This document shows positions 26,839-36,846 of a stretch of 64,000 nt of DNA, piece after piece. The DNA is taken from NCBI GenBank assembly GCA_021787845.1, contig JAJYLH010000001.1, forward strand, positions 353,139 through 417,138. Reading direction: 5' to 3'. The translations under genes were made by a program, and so were the position numbers. Position 1 is the stretch's first letter, and every line of letters begins with the position of its first letter. This stretch comes from Myxococcales bacterium. Lineage in GTDB: Bacteria; Myxococcota; Myxococcia; Myxococcales; JAJYLH01. The notes beneath the pieces are model-generated. The model saw nothing but the letters and a program-made list of their open reading frames with translations, was not told where the DNA came from and searched no databases.

Positions 26839-29376
26839 TCACTGCGCTTCGACGATGACGATGGTCGAGCCTTGCGCCGCGTAGCTCCCGCCGGCGACCG
26901 CGGCCGGGTCGCTGAGCCAGATATTCGAGGACTTGTCGAAGTCCGCATTGGCCTTTTGCAGGTAGTCGGTCGAGTCGTAATAGGATTGGGTGTCGACGAC
27001 GCGTTTCCAGGTCTTACCGGGCGGCAGCGGGGGCAGGACGAAGGTCGTCTGCGTCCGGTCCATGTTGATCAGGATGTCGAGAAGCGGCCCCTTGGTCGGA
27101 TCGTCGTAGTACATCGCGACGTGTCGGCCGCTCCAGTTCACATTGCCATCGTCGATCTCGCTGCGCCAGACGAACGGCGCACCCCCGCCGTAGGTCTCGG
27201 GCGCGAACGCGTACTCGTGGCTCTCGCGGAAGTGGATCATCTCCCGCACGAAGTCGTGCATCCGCTGCTTCTCGCTCTTGGCTTCCCAGGCGCCCCAGTC
27301 GTACCAGTTCCAAGAGTTGTCGGACTCGGTCGAGTAGGCGTTGTTGTTGCCGAGCTGGGTGCGCATCCATTCGTCGCCGCCGAGGAGCATCGGCGTCCCC
27401 TGACTGACGAGGAGCGCAACGAACATGTCACGCATGAGCTGGCGCTTCATCGCTTCGCCGGCCTGGTCCATGCCCCAGTTGCGCGAGAGGTTGTTGTTTT
27501 CGCCGGCGGTCGGATCGCACCAGGCGCTCAGCCGTTCCGTGCAGCACTCCGGGTAGACCGGACTGCAACCGTTCTGCTTGGTGTCGAAGCTGAAGAGGTC
27601 GTACATCGTGAAGCCATCGTGGATGGTGATGAAGTTGATCGAGTCGTACGGCGGTCGTCCGTTGTGCGCGAAGAACGGCTGGGATCCGGTCAAGGTCGCC
27701 CCGACGTCGATGGGCGACCAGTGGGCCTGGTTCAACGGCCAGCCGTCGTTCCACGAAAGACAGGTGCCCAGCGTGCAGCCGGTGCTCGGGTCGACACAGG
27801 AGCTCGGATCCGAGCAAGTCTTGGGATCCTTGCACCACTTCGTACAGGTTCCGTTGACGAACGCGCGCCACTCATCGCGGAAGGCACCGTTCCATTCGCC
27901 CCAGCCGCGGTTCGGGGTGATGCTCGACGCCGGGAAGTTGCCGAGCTGCGCGCCCGGACCGCCGGCGGCCCACGGCTCGGCGATGATCGGAACATGTTCC
28001 TTGGCCAGCTCCGGGTCGTCGATGATGGTTTGCAGCACCGTGTTCGTCGGGTTGTCCCACTGGTTGTAGTTGCCGTCCTGCTCCCCCATGACCGGCGCGA
28101 GGTCGAAGCGGAAGCCGTCGACGTGCATCTCGTCAGCCCAGTAGTGCAGCGAATCGAGAATCAGCTTGCGCATCGGCGTGTGGTTGTCCCGCGCGTCCTG
28201 ACCGACCCCGGTGTTGTTCCAGTAGCCCTTGTTGCCATCCGAGAGCGCGTAGTAGGCCGCGTTGTCCAGACCGCGGAAGGAGTAGATGCCCGCGACCTCT
28301 TCGGGGTCGAGGTTGACCATCTGCCCGACGGTGCCCGGGTCGAGCATCCCACTACCGAGCTCCAACTTCTGACGCCAGAGTCCCCCTTCGCCGAAATGGT
28401 TGTAGACGACGTCCAGGATGACCTCGATGCCGTGCTGGTGGAGCTGGTCGACCATCCATTTGAACTCGTCGATGACGTAGCGCGGATCCTTGTCCCACGA
28501 ATAGTCGAGCTCGGGCGTGAAGAAGTTCAGGGTCATGTATCCCCAGTAGCCGCCGTCGAGGGGCTTGAGCATCACCGGCAACAGCTCGACCGCGTTGACG
28601 CCCAGGTCTTGCAGGTACTTCGCGTCCTCGCCGAATCCCAGGTAGCTGCCCGGATGCACGATGGTCGGGTCGGCCGGGTTCGCGGTGAAGCCCTTCACGT
28701 GGGTCTCGTAGATGACGAGATCGTTTCGGTTGTGGCCGGGGAAGTCGCTGCTCTCCCGCTCGGCGCGCCACTTCGCCTCGTTCGCACTCCACTGGTAATC
28801 GCTCTGGACGACGACGCTCTTCGCCTGCGCGCCCCAGTCGCTCTCTTCGCGCGCCGGACCGCTCGCCGGGCTCGAGCGCGACCAGTCGAAGTCGCCGGTC
28901 ACCATCTTCGCGTAGGGGTCGATGAGCAGCTTGTTCGGGTCGAAGCGGTTGCCCTGGTCGTCGACGTCGGCGACGAAGCCGTCGAGCGTGCCGGGCTTGA
29001 ACGAGGGCTCGTAGGTCCAGTTCGGCCCCCAGGCGATGTAGCCGTAGTCCGTGCCCTCCCCGACACCCTGAACATAGACGTTCCAAACATTGCCATAACG
29101 GGTCATCAGGAACCGGCGGGTGGGCAGGTCCGCTTTCGGGTCCTCGAAGATGGCCAGCTCGATGCGGGTCGCGCGCTCGGAGTAGACGCCGAAGTTGACG
29201 CCCTGGTCGACCATCGTCGGGCCCAGGTGCTTGAGCGCGACGATGTCGGCGACGCTGAAGCTGGGCGCGCGCGGCGCCGAGTCGTACAGGCGCGGCGTCG
29301 AGGCGTTTTCCAGGCACGCGCTCCCGAGGAGGGCCGCGAGAACGACGAGTGTCTTCGTCCCCTGCATGGCGCGCAT
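26839..29376 (-). CDS. GH13 isoamylase/pullulanase-type lipoprotein
   Basis: This 845-aa alpha-glucan debranching enzyme is anchored as a lipoprotein (LVVLAALLGSAC, Cys21). A CBM48-like E-set domain (about 45-150, VDQGVNFGVYSERATRIELA) precedes the GH13 barrel. Expected catalytic residues are Asp425 (FRFDLAPVM), Glu467 (IIAEPWA) and Asp587 (TIHDGF). The closest family type is isoamylase/GlgX cutting alpha-1,6 links. A cysteine-rich insert (about 500-545, CTKWCKDPKTCSDPSSC and more Cys) is unusual for the family and suggests disulphides outside the cytoplasm. ATG 29367 is an alternative start. It is divergent from the alpha-amylase gene (90-base gap). Confidence 0.9.
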   Translation of the reverse strand: MRAMQGTKTLVVLAALLGSACLENASTPRLYDSAPRAPSFSVADIVALKHLGPTMVDQGVNFGVYSERATRIELAIFEDPKADLPTRRFLMTRYGNVWNVYVQGVGEGTDYGYIAWGPNWTYEPSFKPGTLDGFVADVDDQGNRFDPNKLLIDPYAKMVTGDFDWSRSSPASGPAREESDWGAQAKSVVVQSDYQWSANEAKWRAERESSDFPGHNRNDLVIYETHVKGFTANPADPTIVHPGSYLGFGEDAKYLQDLGVNAVELLPVMLKPLDGGYWGYMTLNFFTPELDYSWDKDPRYVIDEFKWMVDQLHQHGIEVILDVVYNHFGEGGLWRQKLELGSGMLDPGTVGQMVNLDPEEVAGIYSFRGLDNAAYYALSDGNKGYWNNTGVGQDARDNHTPMRKLILDSLHYWADEMHVDGFRFDLAPVMGEQDGNYNQWDNPTNTVLQTIIDDPELAKEHVPIIAEPWAAGGPGAQLGNFPASSITPNRGWGEWNGAFRDEWRAFVNGTCTKWCKDPKTCSDPSSCVDPSTGCTLGTCLSWNDGWPLNQAHWSPIDVGATLTGSQPFFAHNGRPPYDSINFITIHDGFTMYDLFSFDTKQNGCSPVYPECCTERLSAWCDPTAGENNNLSRNWGMDQAGEAMKRQLMRDMFVALLVSQGTPMLLGGDEWMRTQLGNNNAYSTESDNSWNWYDWGAWEAKSEKQRMHDFVREMIHFRESHEYAFAPETYGGGAPFVWRSEIDDGNVNWSGRHVAMYYDDPTKGPLLDILINMDRTQTTFVLPPLPPGKTWKRVVDTQSYYDSTDYLQKANADFDKSSNIWLSDPAAVAGGSYAAQGSTIVIVEAQ

Positions 29377-29466
29377 CGTAGCCGAATCGGGACTCTGGGC
29401 GGCGAGCCGCGTCTGGCGCGTCCTCGGACGGAAGCGCGCGCGCCAGCGCGGCCGTATCATCGCCCG

Positions 29467-32400
29467 ATGCGCCGGATGCTCCTCGCGCTGGCCGTCCTCG
29501 CCGGTTGCTCCGCTCCTTCTCCTTCCGGCGTCGCTCCGGTCCTGACCGGCATCGACCTCGCGCAGGGCTACACCGAAGGCGGCGCGCCACGGCGGCTGAC
29601 CGGCGCCCACCTCGATCGCGCGGCGAAGGTGAAGTTCGGCGGCATCGCCGCGACGGCCACCTGGATCTCGGCCACCACGCTCGACGTGACCACCCCGGCG
29701 CACCCAGCGGGAGCGGTCTCGATCACCGTCACGAACCCGGATGGCCGCCGCGCAACGCTGCCCGGCGGCTTCACCTACCTCGCGCGCGCCGCGACACCCG
29801 GCTGCCGGACCTTCTCCCAACTGCGCCCGCCGGGTTGTCCGGCCAAGCCCGCGCACTTCGAGCTCGACCGCCCGGGTGCGACCAGCGTCCAGCTCGCCGG
29901 CGAATTCACCGGGTGGCAGAGCGGAGCGCTACCGATGCAGGACGACGGCAGCGGTCGGTTCACCCTCGACGTGGCGCTGCGGCCGGGCGAGCACGAGTAC
30001 AAGTTCATCGTCGACGGCACCTGGATCGCCGACCCGAACGCGCCGACCGAGCCGATTTTCGGCAACAGCGTCATCGACGTCGTCGACGCCTGCCTGCCGT
30101 CGGTCTCGCTGACTTCGCCGTCGCTCGGCGCGCACCTCGCGAGCGGCAAAGTCGACGTCTCGGCGACGATCACGCCCGGCCAGGCGAGCGACGGAACGCC
30201 GCGAACGATTCCCGCCGACGGCATCGTGCTGTGCGTCGATGATCACGAGCTGACGGTCGCCCGCGCCGGCAACACGCTCACCGGCAGCGCTACCGTGGGG
30301 CCAGGCCAGCATCGGGTGGCGGTGCAGGTCCGCGACGCGGGTGGCTTCACCTCCACGACAGCGTGGGCGCTCTTCACCACCGGCAGCGGTACCGCCCCCA
30401 TCGCCGACGCGGGACCGGTGCAGAGCCTGCGGCTCGGCGACTCGGTGATTCTCGACGGCGCCGGCTCCTACGACCCGTCGGGCTTGCCGCTCGCCTCGTG
30501 GAAGTGGACCGAGCTCGACGGGCCGGAAACCATCGACGCCTCGACGCTCCCCGACGGGCACGTCACCTCGCCCGTCGGCTACAACAACGACCCGCAGGCG
30601 ATGCCGCCGACCACGCCCGCGCGCAAGGAATTCACCCCGACCCTCCCAGGGGTGTACACGTTCCGCCTCGACGTCCGGAGCCAGGCGGGGAAATCGGCGA
30701 GCTCGACCACCCAGCTCATCGTGCTCCCCCAGAGCGGTCCCAGACCCCAGGTGCGCTTGTCCTTGACGGCACCGCAGCACGGGCTCGACGTGGCCGTGGA
30801 CGCGCGCGGCTCGACCTTCGACCCAGGCGCGACGTTCGACTGGCTGGCGGACGCGCGCAACCCGGTGCCACTCGACCTGTCGAAGATGCAAGCAGCCGGT
30901 GGGCAGGAGCTCATCATCCCCAGGTCAGCGCTCTCGGAGGGCGTCTGGCGGTTCTGGGTCTGGATCGAGGAGGGCGGCGGCGCTTCCGGCCCCGGGATGG
31001 CGCGGGTCACGATGCGCGACGGGCGCGTGCGGGTCGACAACGGCCTCACCGCGCCCGCCTGGGCGTATGACACGACCATCGACGAGATCTTCGTCCGCCA
31101 CTTCTACGACTCGGACGGCGACGGCATCGGCGACCTGAACGGCGTCACCGAAAAGCTCGACTATCTGAAGGGCCTGGGAATCCAGACGCTCTGGCTGATG
31201 CCGGTCTTCGTCTGCAACGACCACGACCACGGCTACCACACGACGGACTATCTGGACGTCGACCCGGACCTCGGCACCCGTGCCGACCTCCTGAACCTCA
31301 TCCGCCAGGCGCACGCGCGGGGGATGAAGATCGTCCTCGACCTCGCGATCAACCACACCTCGCGCCGGCACCCGTTCTTCCTCGCGTCGCTCCACGCGTT
31401 CCAGAATCCCGGCGACACCGGGCCGGACTCGTTCTTCCGCGACTTCTACATCTGGTTCGACAACGGGCCGGGGAGCCCGCTCTTGTCGGATTACGGCTGG
31501 GGGCGCGAGCAGGGCGGTAGCCGGCTGTCGCTCGCGGACGGCTGGGCGGACATCCCGGACATCGACTTCGGTCACGGGCAGCCGCGGCGCTATTACTTCG
31601 ACGTCGCACACTATTGGGCGGACCCCAACGGCGACGGCGACTTCTCGGACGGCGTCGACGGATTCCGGCTCGACCACGTCACCGGTCCCGACAAGGTCAT
31701 CTGGACGGCGCTGCGCTCGGAGCTCAAGGCCGAGAACCCGGACCTCCTCGTCTTGGGCGAGGTGTTCCGCGACTTCGACAACGGCGGGCAGGGGTTCGGC
31801 ATCAAGGACTACTACTGGGGCCAGCTCGACGCCGCGTTCACGTTCCCGCTCTACTGGGATTTCCAGAGCATTTTCCAGAACGGCGCCGCGCCGATGGCGA
31901 CCTTGCAGCCGACGCTCGACGACATGCAGTCGGACCGCTTCCCGCCGGGCGCGCTGCACATCGCGTTCCTCGAGAACCACGACGTGCCGACCGGCACCAC
32001 CGCTTTCGACGTCTACGGCGAGCAGAAGATGATCGCCGCGCTGACCTTGGAGGTCGGCCTCCCGGCGGCGCCGCAAGCGATTTGGGGCCAGGAGCTCGGC
32101 TCCACCGTCTACCGCGGTTTTCCGCCCTGGGAGAAGGAAGGACCGGACAACGCCCTGGAGAACCGCTTCCGGGCAGCGATGAGCCTGCGCCTGAAGAGCG
32201 ACGTCCTCCGCCACGGCGCCTTCGCCTGGATTCCCACCGGCGACGAGAACGAGGTCGCGTCCTTCGTGCGGATGCTACCCGGGAGCGCTCCCGTCATCGA
32301 CGTGGTCAACACGAGCGCGAACGCGGCGAGCATCGTCCTCGACCTCTCGTCGGTGGCGCAGGCGGGCACGATGACCTCGGATGTCGGCGACCTGAGCCCG

Positions 32401-32490
32401 GCGATCGCCGGCGGCCACGCCTCGATGACCCTGCCGCCGTACGCCGGAGTCATCGACGAGATCCACGTGAGCGCTCCGGGTGGGCAGTAG
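29467..32490 (+). CDS. multidomain GH13 alpha-amylase lipoprotein
   Basis: This is a 1007-aa lipoprotein (LALAVLAGC, Cys14). Domains in order: an IPT/TIG-like fold (about 20-105), a glycogen-binding CBM48/E-set domain (about 120-205, VQLAGEFTGWQSGALPM, HEYKFIVDGTW), an Ig-like domain, a PKD-like domain (about 310-430, GDSVILDGAGSYDPSG), and a GH13 catalytic barrel (about 530-930). Catalytic residues are Asp736 (GFRLDHV), Glu765 (VLGEVF) and Asp839 (ENHDVP). A C-terminal beta domain follows. It probably degrades glycogen or starch at the cell surface. The frame is open for 4 kb upstream, but the lipoprotein signal fixes the start at ATG 29467 or 29476. Confidence 0.92.
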   Translation: MRRMLLALAVLAGCSAPSPSGVAPVLTGIDLAQGYTEGGAPRRLTGAHLDRAAKVKFGGIAATATWISATTLDVTTPAHPAGAVSITVTNPDGRRATLPGGFTYLARAATPGCRTFSQLRPPGCPAKPAHFELDRPGATSVQLAGEFTGWQSGALPMQDDGSGRFTLDVALRPGEHEYKFIVDGTWIADPNAPTEPIFGNSVIDVVDACLPSVSLTSPSLGAHLASGKVDVSATITPGQASDGTPRTIPADGIVLCVDDHELTVARAGNTLTGSATVGPGQHRVAVQVRDAGGFTSTTAWALFTTGSGTAPIADAGPVQSLRLGDSVILDGAGSYDPSGLPLASWKWTELDGPETIDASTLPDGHVTSPVGYNNDPQAMPPTTPARKEFTPTLPGVYTFRLDVRSQAGKSASSTTQLIVLPQSGPRPQVRLSLTAPQHGLDVAVDARGSTFDPGATFDWLADARNPVPLDLSKMQAAGGQELIIPRSALSEGVWRFWVWIEEGGGASGPGMARVTMRDGRVRVDNGLTAPAWAYDTTIDEIFVRHFYDSDGDGIGDLNGVTEKLDYLKGLGIQTLWLMPVFVCNDHDHGYHTTDYLDVDPDLGTRADLLNLIRQAHARGMKIVLDLAINHTSRRHPFFLASLHAFQNPGDTGPDSFFRDFYIWFDNGPGSPLLSDYGWGREQGGSRLSLADGWADIPDIDFGHGQPRRYYFDVAHYWADPNGDGDFSDGVDGFRLDHVTGPDKVIWTALRSELKAENPDLLVLGEVFRDFDNGGQGFGIKDYYWGQLDAAFTFPLYWDFQSIFQNGAAPMATLQPTLDDMQSDRFPPGALHIAFLENHDVPTGTTAFDVYGEQKMIAALTLEVGLPAAPQAIWGQELGSTVYRGFPPWEKEGPDNALENRFRAAMSLRLKSDVLRHGAFAWIPTGDENEVASFVRMLPGSAPVIDVVNTSANAASIVLDLSSVAQAGTMTSDVGDLSPAIAGGHASMTLPPYAGVIDEIHVSAPGGQ

Positions 32491-32610
32491 GGCTGACGAG
32501 CCTTACCGCAGACCCGAGGACCGCGAGGCCAGCCATCGCCTATCCGGCGCACGAGGCGCGAGGCTAGGCGGCTACGGTGGGCCTGGGGTGCGTGCGTCGC
32601 GGATGACGCT

Positions 32611-32646
32611 CGATCCGATCGGACCGATCCGACCGATCGGTCCGAT
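32611..32646. repeat. GATCGGTC-family dispersed repeat, copy 5
   Basis: The core appears on the minus strand here (top strand GGACCGATCCGACCGATCGG), between the convergent amylase and FHA genes. Confidence 0.7.
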
Positions 32647-32706
32647 GTCGCGGACGCGAAGTGGCCTGAGAGCGGCGACGCGGCGCGGGCGACCGGAGCG
32701 ATTCCG

Positions 32707-34608
32707 CTACCCGCCGTACTTCGCGATGATCGCCTGAATCTGCGCGCGCTCCGGCGCGTTCGGGTCGCAGCGCAGGTACGACTTGTATTCGCGGATGGCG
32801 TTCTTGGTGTTGCCCAGCCGCGCCCAGCCGACGCCCATGTTCCGGTAGGCCTTGCAGAGGTAGGCCTTGCCCGGTTGCAACGCGACGATCTTGTGCAAGG
32901 TCGCGATGCCCTGGTTGATCTGGCCGCTCTTGATCTGGTTGTTGCCGTCCTCGAGGAGCTGCAGCGCTTTCGTATTGCGCTCCTGGAGGCTCGGTTTGGA
33001 CGACGGGGCTTGCGTCGGCGGCGGCCGGCTCGGTGGACGGTTGCTCGGCACCCGCTTCGTCATCCGCGCCTTGATCTCGGCGATCGCCGGGTTCTCGGGG
33101 TCGAGGTCGTTCAGCGCCTTCAAAGCGTCGTTCGCGTCGCCCACCCGCCCCTGGTCGATGGCCTTGTTCGCCTCGTCGATGAGCTCGCTCGCGCCCTCGG
33201 TCCGCGCCTTCCGCGCGAGATCCCGCAGCTTCGACTCGACGACGGTTCCCGTCCCGAAGTTCGCGGCCTTGACGATGCCGATCGCGCTCGAATACCGCTT
33301 CGCCTCGAACTTCGCCGTCGCCTCGTCCAGAGCCTTCTGGGCCTGCTGGTTCGCGATGGCCTGGCTCAGCATCTGCGCCAACGGGAAGGAGCACTTCGAT
33401 CCGAGGGCCTGCGCCTTGCGCAGCTCGGGCACCGCCTCGTTCCAGCTCTGCGCGACGTACGCCGACTCGCCCTTCGCGCAAGAATCGTCGGTCGCCGCTG
33501 GGACCACCGGCTTCGACTTCAAGAAGTGGACGACGACCACCGTCGCCACCACCACCGCGACCACCGCGACGCCCACCCCGATGAAGAGCGGCGTCTTGCT
33601 CCCCTTCGCCGGCGCCGCCGCCATGCCCTGCGGGACCGCTGCCGGGGCCTCCGCCTCCCGGGGGAGGATGAAGGTCTCGTTCGCCCCCACGAACTTGAAC
33701 TTCACGTGCCCGAGCTCGATGACGTCGCCCGACCGCACCGGGCTCATCCCGTATTCGTCGCCGTTGATCCGGATGCCGTTCGCGCTCTTGTTGTCGTAGA
33801 TCTTCCAGGTCCCGCCCTCGAGCTGGAACCAGCCGTGCTGTCGGGAAATCGAGGCGTGGTCGACGACGATGTCGTTGCCCTCCTCGGTCCGTCCGAACTT
33901 GACCAGGGTCCGCTTGAGCGGGAATTCCATGCCCCGAAAGGTTCCGGTCAAGGCGACGATGCGCGGCCGGTCGTGCGCGGCCAACTCCCGCGCCCCGTCC
34001 GCGGCCGTGGGCTTCTGCAGGTCGGAGAGGCGCACCACCGCGGTCGCGCCTTCCGCGCTGCGGTGCGCGGCCGGGGGCGGCTCGTGTCGGGCCGGGGCCG
34101 GCGGCGCGGGAACCCGCACCGGTGCCGGAGAAGCGGGGCGCACCGGGGGAGCAGCAGCGGTGCGGACAGGCACGGGCACGGGCGCGGGCGCGGAGCGCGC
34201 GGCCACCGGCGATGGCGCGGGGGAAGCGGCCGGCGCCGGAGTCCCGAGCGGTGGCGTCCGGGAGGGCGACGGCACCACCTCATCCAACTTCGCGGTCGGG
34301 TTCGTGTCCGCTTCCTGGGCGGCGCTTCCTTCGAGGGCGAGGTCGTAGTCGCCGATTTCGATGAGGTCGCCTTCCTTGACCGGCGCCCGCGCCGCAATCT
34401 TCTCCCCGTTGATCCAGACGCCGTTGTAGCTGCCCAGATCCTCGATGGTGATGCTGCCGTTCTGGCGCAGGATGCGGGCGTGCTTGCGCGAGACGTTGCG
34501 CTCGGTCAGGCGGATGGTGTTGCCGTCGAGGCGGCCGATGGAGATCTCGTCCCGCACCAGGGGGACGACGGTCTTGCGCCCCTCGTCGTCTTCGATGATG
34601 AGCTTCAT
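32707..34608 (-). CDS. double-FHA, membrane-spanning TPR protein
   Basis: This 633-aa signalling protein has an N-terminal FHA domain (about 20-95: IGRLDGNTIRL..VSRKHARI..GSYNGVWING), a Pro/Ala-rich linker (about 105-195) and a second FHA domain (about 215-310: FGRTEEGNDIVV..ISRQHGWF..SANGIRING). One membrane segment follows (LFIGVGVAVVAVVVATVVVV, about 345-365), then extracytoplasmic helical and TPR-like repeats (about 390-630). FHA domains bind phosphothreonine, so it likely couples a Ser/Thr kinase to an envelope assembly. The layout is common in myxobacteria. No kinase gene is adjacent. Confidence 0.88.
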   Translation of the reverse strand: MKLIIEDDEGRKTVVPLVRDEISIGRLDGNTIRLTERNVSRKHARILRQNGSITIEDLGSYNGVWINGEKIAARAPVKEGDLIEIGDYDLALEGSAAQEADTNPTAKLDEVVPSPSRTPPLGTPAPAASPAPSPVAARSAPAPVPVPVRTAAAPPVRPASPAPVRVPAPPAPARHEPPPAAHRSAEGATAVVRLSDLQKPTAADGARELAAHDRPRIVALTGTFRGMEFPLKRTLVKFGRTEEGNDIVVDHASISRQHGWFQLEGGTWKIYDNKSANGIRINGDEYGMSPVRSGDVIELGHVKFKFVGANETFILPREAEAPAAVPQGMAAAPAKGSKTPLFIGVGVAVVAVVVATVVVVHFLKSKPVVPAATDDSCAKGESAYVAQSWNEAVPELRKAQALGSKCSFPLAQMLSQAIANQQAQKALDEATAKFEAKRYSSAIGIVKAANFGTGTVVESKLRDLARKARTEGASELIDEANKAIDQGRVGDANDALKALNDLDPENPAIAEIKARMTKRVPSNRPPSRPPPTQAPSSKPSLQERNTKALQLLEDGNNQIKSGQINQGIATLHKIVALQPGKAYLCKAYRNMGVGWARLGNTKNAIREYKSYLRCDPNAPERAQIQAIIAKYGG

Positions 34609-34889
34609 CCGTCACTCCGGCGAACGGTGTTCACCCCCGCGACTTCCGCGACGAACGACAGCTTGCGCAGAAGGAGCGCGGGCATCTTCGAGCACCGCCC
34701 GCGAGGGGCCTGTCCCGACCAGCCGCTTCGCCTCGAGGGGTGGGTGGCCGGAACACCGGCGGCCACACCGGACGGCGACGCGAATTCGCCGACAGATAGC
34801 ACGTCCCGCGCGCGCGCGGCAAGGCGGTTTCGACGCGGCACGAGGGGTCGAGCGGGCTTTCCACGAGGGCCCGAGTCGGCCCGGCCGGC

Positions 34890-36590
34890 CTACTTGACGA
34901 GGTTCGCCTTGCGCAACAGGTCGCCGAAGGTGCCGAAGCCCTGCTTGCCGCCGCCTTCCTGCTTCTGGGAACGGGACCACTCCTTGACCATCGCGCGTTC
35001 GTCGGCCTTCTGCGCTTCGAGCACCGACCCCTTCAGGCCGCGCCCGCCGACCTCGGTCAGCGCGATGCGGATGGCGCTGCCCGCCGGGAAGATCTTGCGG
35101 TAGTCGATCTTCTGGTCGGCGTTCTTGACCACCCCGAGCTCGCGGTTGGGCACGAGGGCACGGCCGCCGCCGGGCAGGGAGACGAAGACCCCGAACGGCT
35201 CCACCTTCTCCACCGTGCCCTCGTGGACCTGGCCCGCCTTGTAGTGGGGGCGCTCGGGTCTGGCAGCGCTCTCGCCCTCCGGCACCGCTGCCGGTTCCTT
35301 CGCTGGGGCGGCCTCGTCCGGCGCGCCCGGCACAGCCGCCTCGGTCGCGACTTCGACCGGCGCCGCGGGAGTCGCCGCCGCCGCCCGCTCCCGCCGCGGC
35401 CGCTCCGAGCGCTCGGGCCGCGCCGGCCGACCCTTCGGCCGCTCCGGCCGGGCTTCCGGCTTCTTCGGCTCGATGAGCGACAGGCTCAACCGCTTCTTCT
35501 CGGGCTCCACGGCGAGAATCCACGCCTCGACGCGGTCGCCGGTCTTCACCGCCTCGCTCGGGTGGCCGATGCGCTGCGCGCTCAAGGTGGAGATGTGCGC
35601 GAGCCCGTCGACGCCCGGCTGGACCTCGATGAAGGCGCCGAATTCGGCGAGCCGCACCACCGTGCCCGAGACCTTCTCGCCGGCCTTGAACCGCTCGGCG
35701 GCGCCCTCCCACGGGTCGGCCTCGAACGCCTTGTGCGTCAGGGCGATGTGCTCGACGGTCTTGCCGTGCTTGTCGGTCGCTTCCTTGATTTCCAGGACCT
35801 GGACTTGAAGCTCCTGACCCGCCTCGACCACCTTCGTCGCGTCGTGGATCCGAGCCCGGGTCAGCTCACTGACGTGGCAGAGCCCTTCGATGCCCATCCC
35901 GAGGTCGACGAAAGCGCCGAAGGCCTGCACCCGGGCGACCTTGCCTTGGAGGACCGCGCCCGGCTGGATTTTCGCTTTCGCCTGGGCGACGAGCTGGTCG
36001 TGCTCCTCGGCCAGGAGCGCCCGGCGGGAGAGGACGATCTTCGGGCCGTGCTCGCCGTGCTCCACGACGTCCTGCAGCCGGAAGGTGAAGGTCCGGCCGA
36101 CGTAGCCCGTCAGGTCGTCGACCTTCTTCAGCTCGACCTGCGACGCCGGACAAAAACCGCGCAGCCCGAACAGCTCGAGGTCGAGGCCGCCCTTCTTGAC
36201 CGCGACGACCCTGGCCTGGACCGGCAGCCCCGCCTCCTTCGCCGCCTTGAGCTGCTGGACGCTCTCGTCCTCGGTGACGAGCGAGCGCTTGAGGAGGATG
36301 CCGTTGGCGGCGACCTCCACCACGAGGCCCTCGACGAGCTGGCCTTCTTCCAGGTCGAGGGAGCCGTCGGGCCGGCGCAGCTCGGCGAGGTCCAGGAGCC
36401 CTTCCGCCTTGCCTGGCAGCTCGACGAACGCCATCGACTCGGTCAGGCGCTGGACGCGCCCCTTGACACGGTCGCCCTTGCGGAACTTTCGCGCCTTCTC
36501 CAGGCGCATCTGGTCCTCGACGGCGCTCGCGAGGGCGGAGGAGCCCTCCTGGGAAGGAGCAGCGGTGACGGAAACCTTATCGTCGGTCAT
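34890..36590 (-). CDS. S1-domain RNA-binding protein (ribosomal protein S1-like)
   Basis: This is a 566-aa protein with five S1/OB-fold repeats. The first four are contiguous (about 38-390; for example GAVLQGKVARVQAFGAFVDL, EKVSGTVVRLAEFGAFIEV). Then comes a 75-aa Arg/Pro/Ala/Glu-rich low-complexity linker and a fifth S1 domain (about 465-535, VHEGTVEKVEPFGVFVSLPG). It fits the rpsA product or a close paralog; the disordered linker before the last S1 domain differs from E. coli S1. ATG 36590 was chosen by homology of the start region (MTDDKVSV); no strong Shine-Dalgarno is visible. Confidence 0.85.
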   Translation of the reverse strand: MTDDKVSVTAAPSQEGSSALASAVEDQMRLEKARKFRKGDRVKGRVQRLTESMAFVELPGKAEGLLDLAELRRPDGSLDLEEGQLVEGLVVEVAANGILLKRSLVTEDESVQQLKAAKEAGLPVQARVVAVKKGGLDLELFGLRGFCPASQVELKKVDDLTGYVGRTFTFRLQDVVEHGEHGPKIVLSRRALLAEEHDQLVAQAKAKIQPGAVLQGKVARVQAFGAFVDLGMGIEGLCHVSELTRARIHDATKVVEAGQELQVQVLEIKEATDKHGKTVEHIALTHKAFEADPWEGAAERFKAGEKVSGTVVRLAEFGAFIEVQPGVDGLAHISTLSAQRIGHPSEAVKTGDRVEAWILAVEPEKKRLSLSLIEPKKPEARPERPKGRPARPERSERPRRERAAAATPAAPVEVATEAAVPGAPDEAAPAKEPAAVPEGESAARPERPHYKAGQVHEGTVEKVEPFGVFVSLPGGGRALVPNRELGVVKNADQKIDYRKIFPAGSAIRIALTEVGGRGLKGSVLEAQKADERAMVKEWSRSQKQEGGGKQGFGTFGDLLRKANLVK

Positions 36591-36741
36591 GGAATCTTGG
36601 GAGGCGGCTTTGAGAAGGCCTTCGAGAGAGCTTTCGCCGGCGCTCTTTCGCGGAGCCCCAAGAGGCCGGCGGCGGGCGACAGGCCCGAAGAACACCCCTT
36701 TTCGCGCGAAGCATCGGGGAGCCGACGCCTCGTGAGGGGCA

Positions 36742-36769
36742 AACCTAACACGAACGTCTGCCGGAGCAA
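36742..36769 (-). promoter_or_regulatory. possible promoter of the S1 protein gene
   Basis: On the minus strand TTGCTC (36764-36769) and TAGGTT (36742-36747) are 16 bases apart, about 150 bases before the start codon. The match is moderate. Confidence 0.3.
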
Positions 36770-36846
36770 GCGCGAAGAAAGGTCTCGCGGACGCGCGCAG
36801 CGGCTCGCCCCGTTCCTCCCGAGCGCGAGCCGAAGCCTGCTCGCCT

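Noticed and set aside
25474..29466. A 4-kb open reading frame in front of the alpha-amylase gene, apparently making a 2338-aa protein
   Set aside because: It runs antisense to the Omp85 and isoamylase genes, its composition is Arg/Val/Asp/Glu-skewed noise, and the amylase has its own lipoprotein signal at 29467.
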